A stretch of 5,918 nt of DNA. It comes from Planctomycetota bacterium (GTDB lineage Bacteria > Planctomycetota > UBA1135 > UBA2386). Position numbers and translations under genes: made by a program. The first letter of the stretch is position 1. Each line of letters opens with the position of its first letter. Positions 5,600 through 5,918 of this stretch are shown piece after piece. The DNA is taken from NCBI GenBank assembly GCA_020425915.1, contig JAGQQZ010000646.1:1-5918 (forward strand). The letters run 5' to 3'. The notes beneath the pieces were generated by a model. The model had not been told where the DNA came from. It searched no databases and saw only the letters and a program-made list of their open reading frames with translations.

Positions 5600-5918
5600 T
5601 CAGCCGATGTACCTGCCGATCAGCAGCTCGAGTCGGCGGCGCGCGTCCGGCGTGATCTGGTCGTGCGCCGTCATGATCGCGTGCTCCATGAATCCGTCGC
5701 ACGAGATCCGCTCGCCCTCGGCGATCAGCCGCGCCGCGTGATCGATGACTTGCTTCGCGCGATCGACGTTGGCGTGCAGGACCGCGATCACGTCCGCGAC
5801 GTTCACGTCGGCCTCGGCTTCGTGCCAGCAGTCGTAGTCCGTCGCCAGCGCGATCGTCGAGTAGGCGATCTCTGCCTCGCGCGCGAGCTTCGCCTCCTGC
5901 AGGTTGGTCATGCCGATC
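5600..5918 (-). CDS. mtnP: S-methyl-5'-thioadenosine phosphorylase, 3' part (gene runs off the right edge)
   Basis: C-terminal part of MTA phosphorylase, which converts 5'-methylthioadenosine and phosphate to adenine and 5-methylthioribose-1-phosphate in cytosolic methionine and polyamine-byproduct salvage. The frame reads IGMTNLQEAKLAREAEIAYS from the window edge, closely matching the family block that runs into TDYDCWH. The Met and the Asp pair of TDYDCW belong to the purine-binding site in this family. The ATG at 5911 is an internal methionine, because the frame continues upstream as Ile-Gly, the conserved residues before MTN. About 105 codons are visible; full-length enzymes have about 270-300, so roughly the last third is present. 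The stop at 5600 lies 10 bp beyond the convergent SGNH gene's stop, with no clear terminator between. Purine nucleoside phosphorylase is the nearest alternative, but MTN and TDYDCW favour MTAP. Confidence 0.92.
   Translation of the reverse strand, partial: IGMTNLQEAKLAREAEIAYSTIALATDYDCWHEAEADVNVADVIAVLHANVDRAKQVIDHAARLIAEGERISCDGFMEHAIMTAHDQITPDARRRLELLIGRYIG

Noticed and set aside
5600..5911. Complete 103-residue protein starting at 5911
   Set aside because: The frame continues upstream with the conserved Ile-Gly before MTN, so the methionine is internal to mtnP and the gene runs off the window.
1..5918. CRISPR array, tRNA or rRNA gene, insertion sequence or toxin-antitoxin pair
   Set aside because: I saw no regularly spaced repeats, cloverleaf or rRNA-like stretches, transposase motifs or paired small genes. 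The window is almost fully filled by the seven genes.

Overview
This is a compact, GC-rich bacterial chromosomal window (by eye about two thirds G+C) with seven genes, short intergenic gaps and no sign of mobile elements, RNA genes or CRISPR. The genes resemble those of soil or aquatic, delta-proteobacteria-like or Myxococcota/Acidobacteriota/Planctomycetota-like lineages: a Tat-exported glycosylasparaginase, a membrane-anchored SGNH hydrolase and an SOS mutasome cassette. The phylum cannot be fixed from the sequence alone.

Layout, left to right. A 1-Cys, Prx6-type peroxiredoxin (55-702, +) ends at a strong hairpin (712-740) that also lies just beyond the end of the convergent leftward genes. 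Those leftward genes, in transcription order from the right, are a Tat-signal glycosylasparaginase-like Ntn hydrolase (3530-4549), lexA (2931-3530, joined by a one-base TGATG overlap), an 84-bp gap with a candidate promoter, imuA (2208-2846) and imuB (743-2230, overlapping imuA by 23 bp). Rightward from a 47-bp divergent gap lies an SGNH/GDSL hydrolase with an N-terminal membrane anchor (4597-5589). It converges on the 3' part of mtnP, methylthioadenosine phosphorylase (5600 to beyond the right edge).

The core of biological interest is the lexA-imuA-imuB module. ImuB is a Y-family polymerase relative whose second catalytic acidic pair is gone but which keeps a consensus beta-clamp motif. ImuA is a RecA-derived protein whose Walker A lysine is replaced. 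Elsewhere such proteins work with the error-prone polymerase DnaE2, but no dnaE2 follows imuB here. LexA has an intact self-cleavage site and Ser/Lys dyad, but its DNA-recognition helix differs from the E. coli one, and no textbook SOS box is seen in front of imuA. A single GAAC-N4-GTTC palindrome lies inside the 5' end of lexA.

The most unusual arrangement is the translational coupling of the SOS repressor to an exported Ntn hydrolase. The operon reading is an inference from spacing. The protein assignments rest on motif and family recognition from memory, not on database searches.
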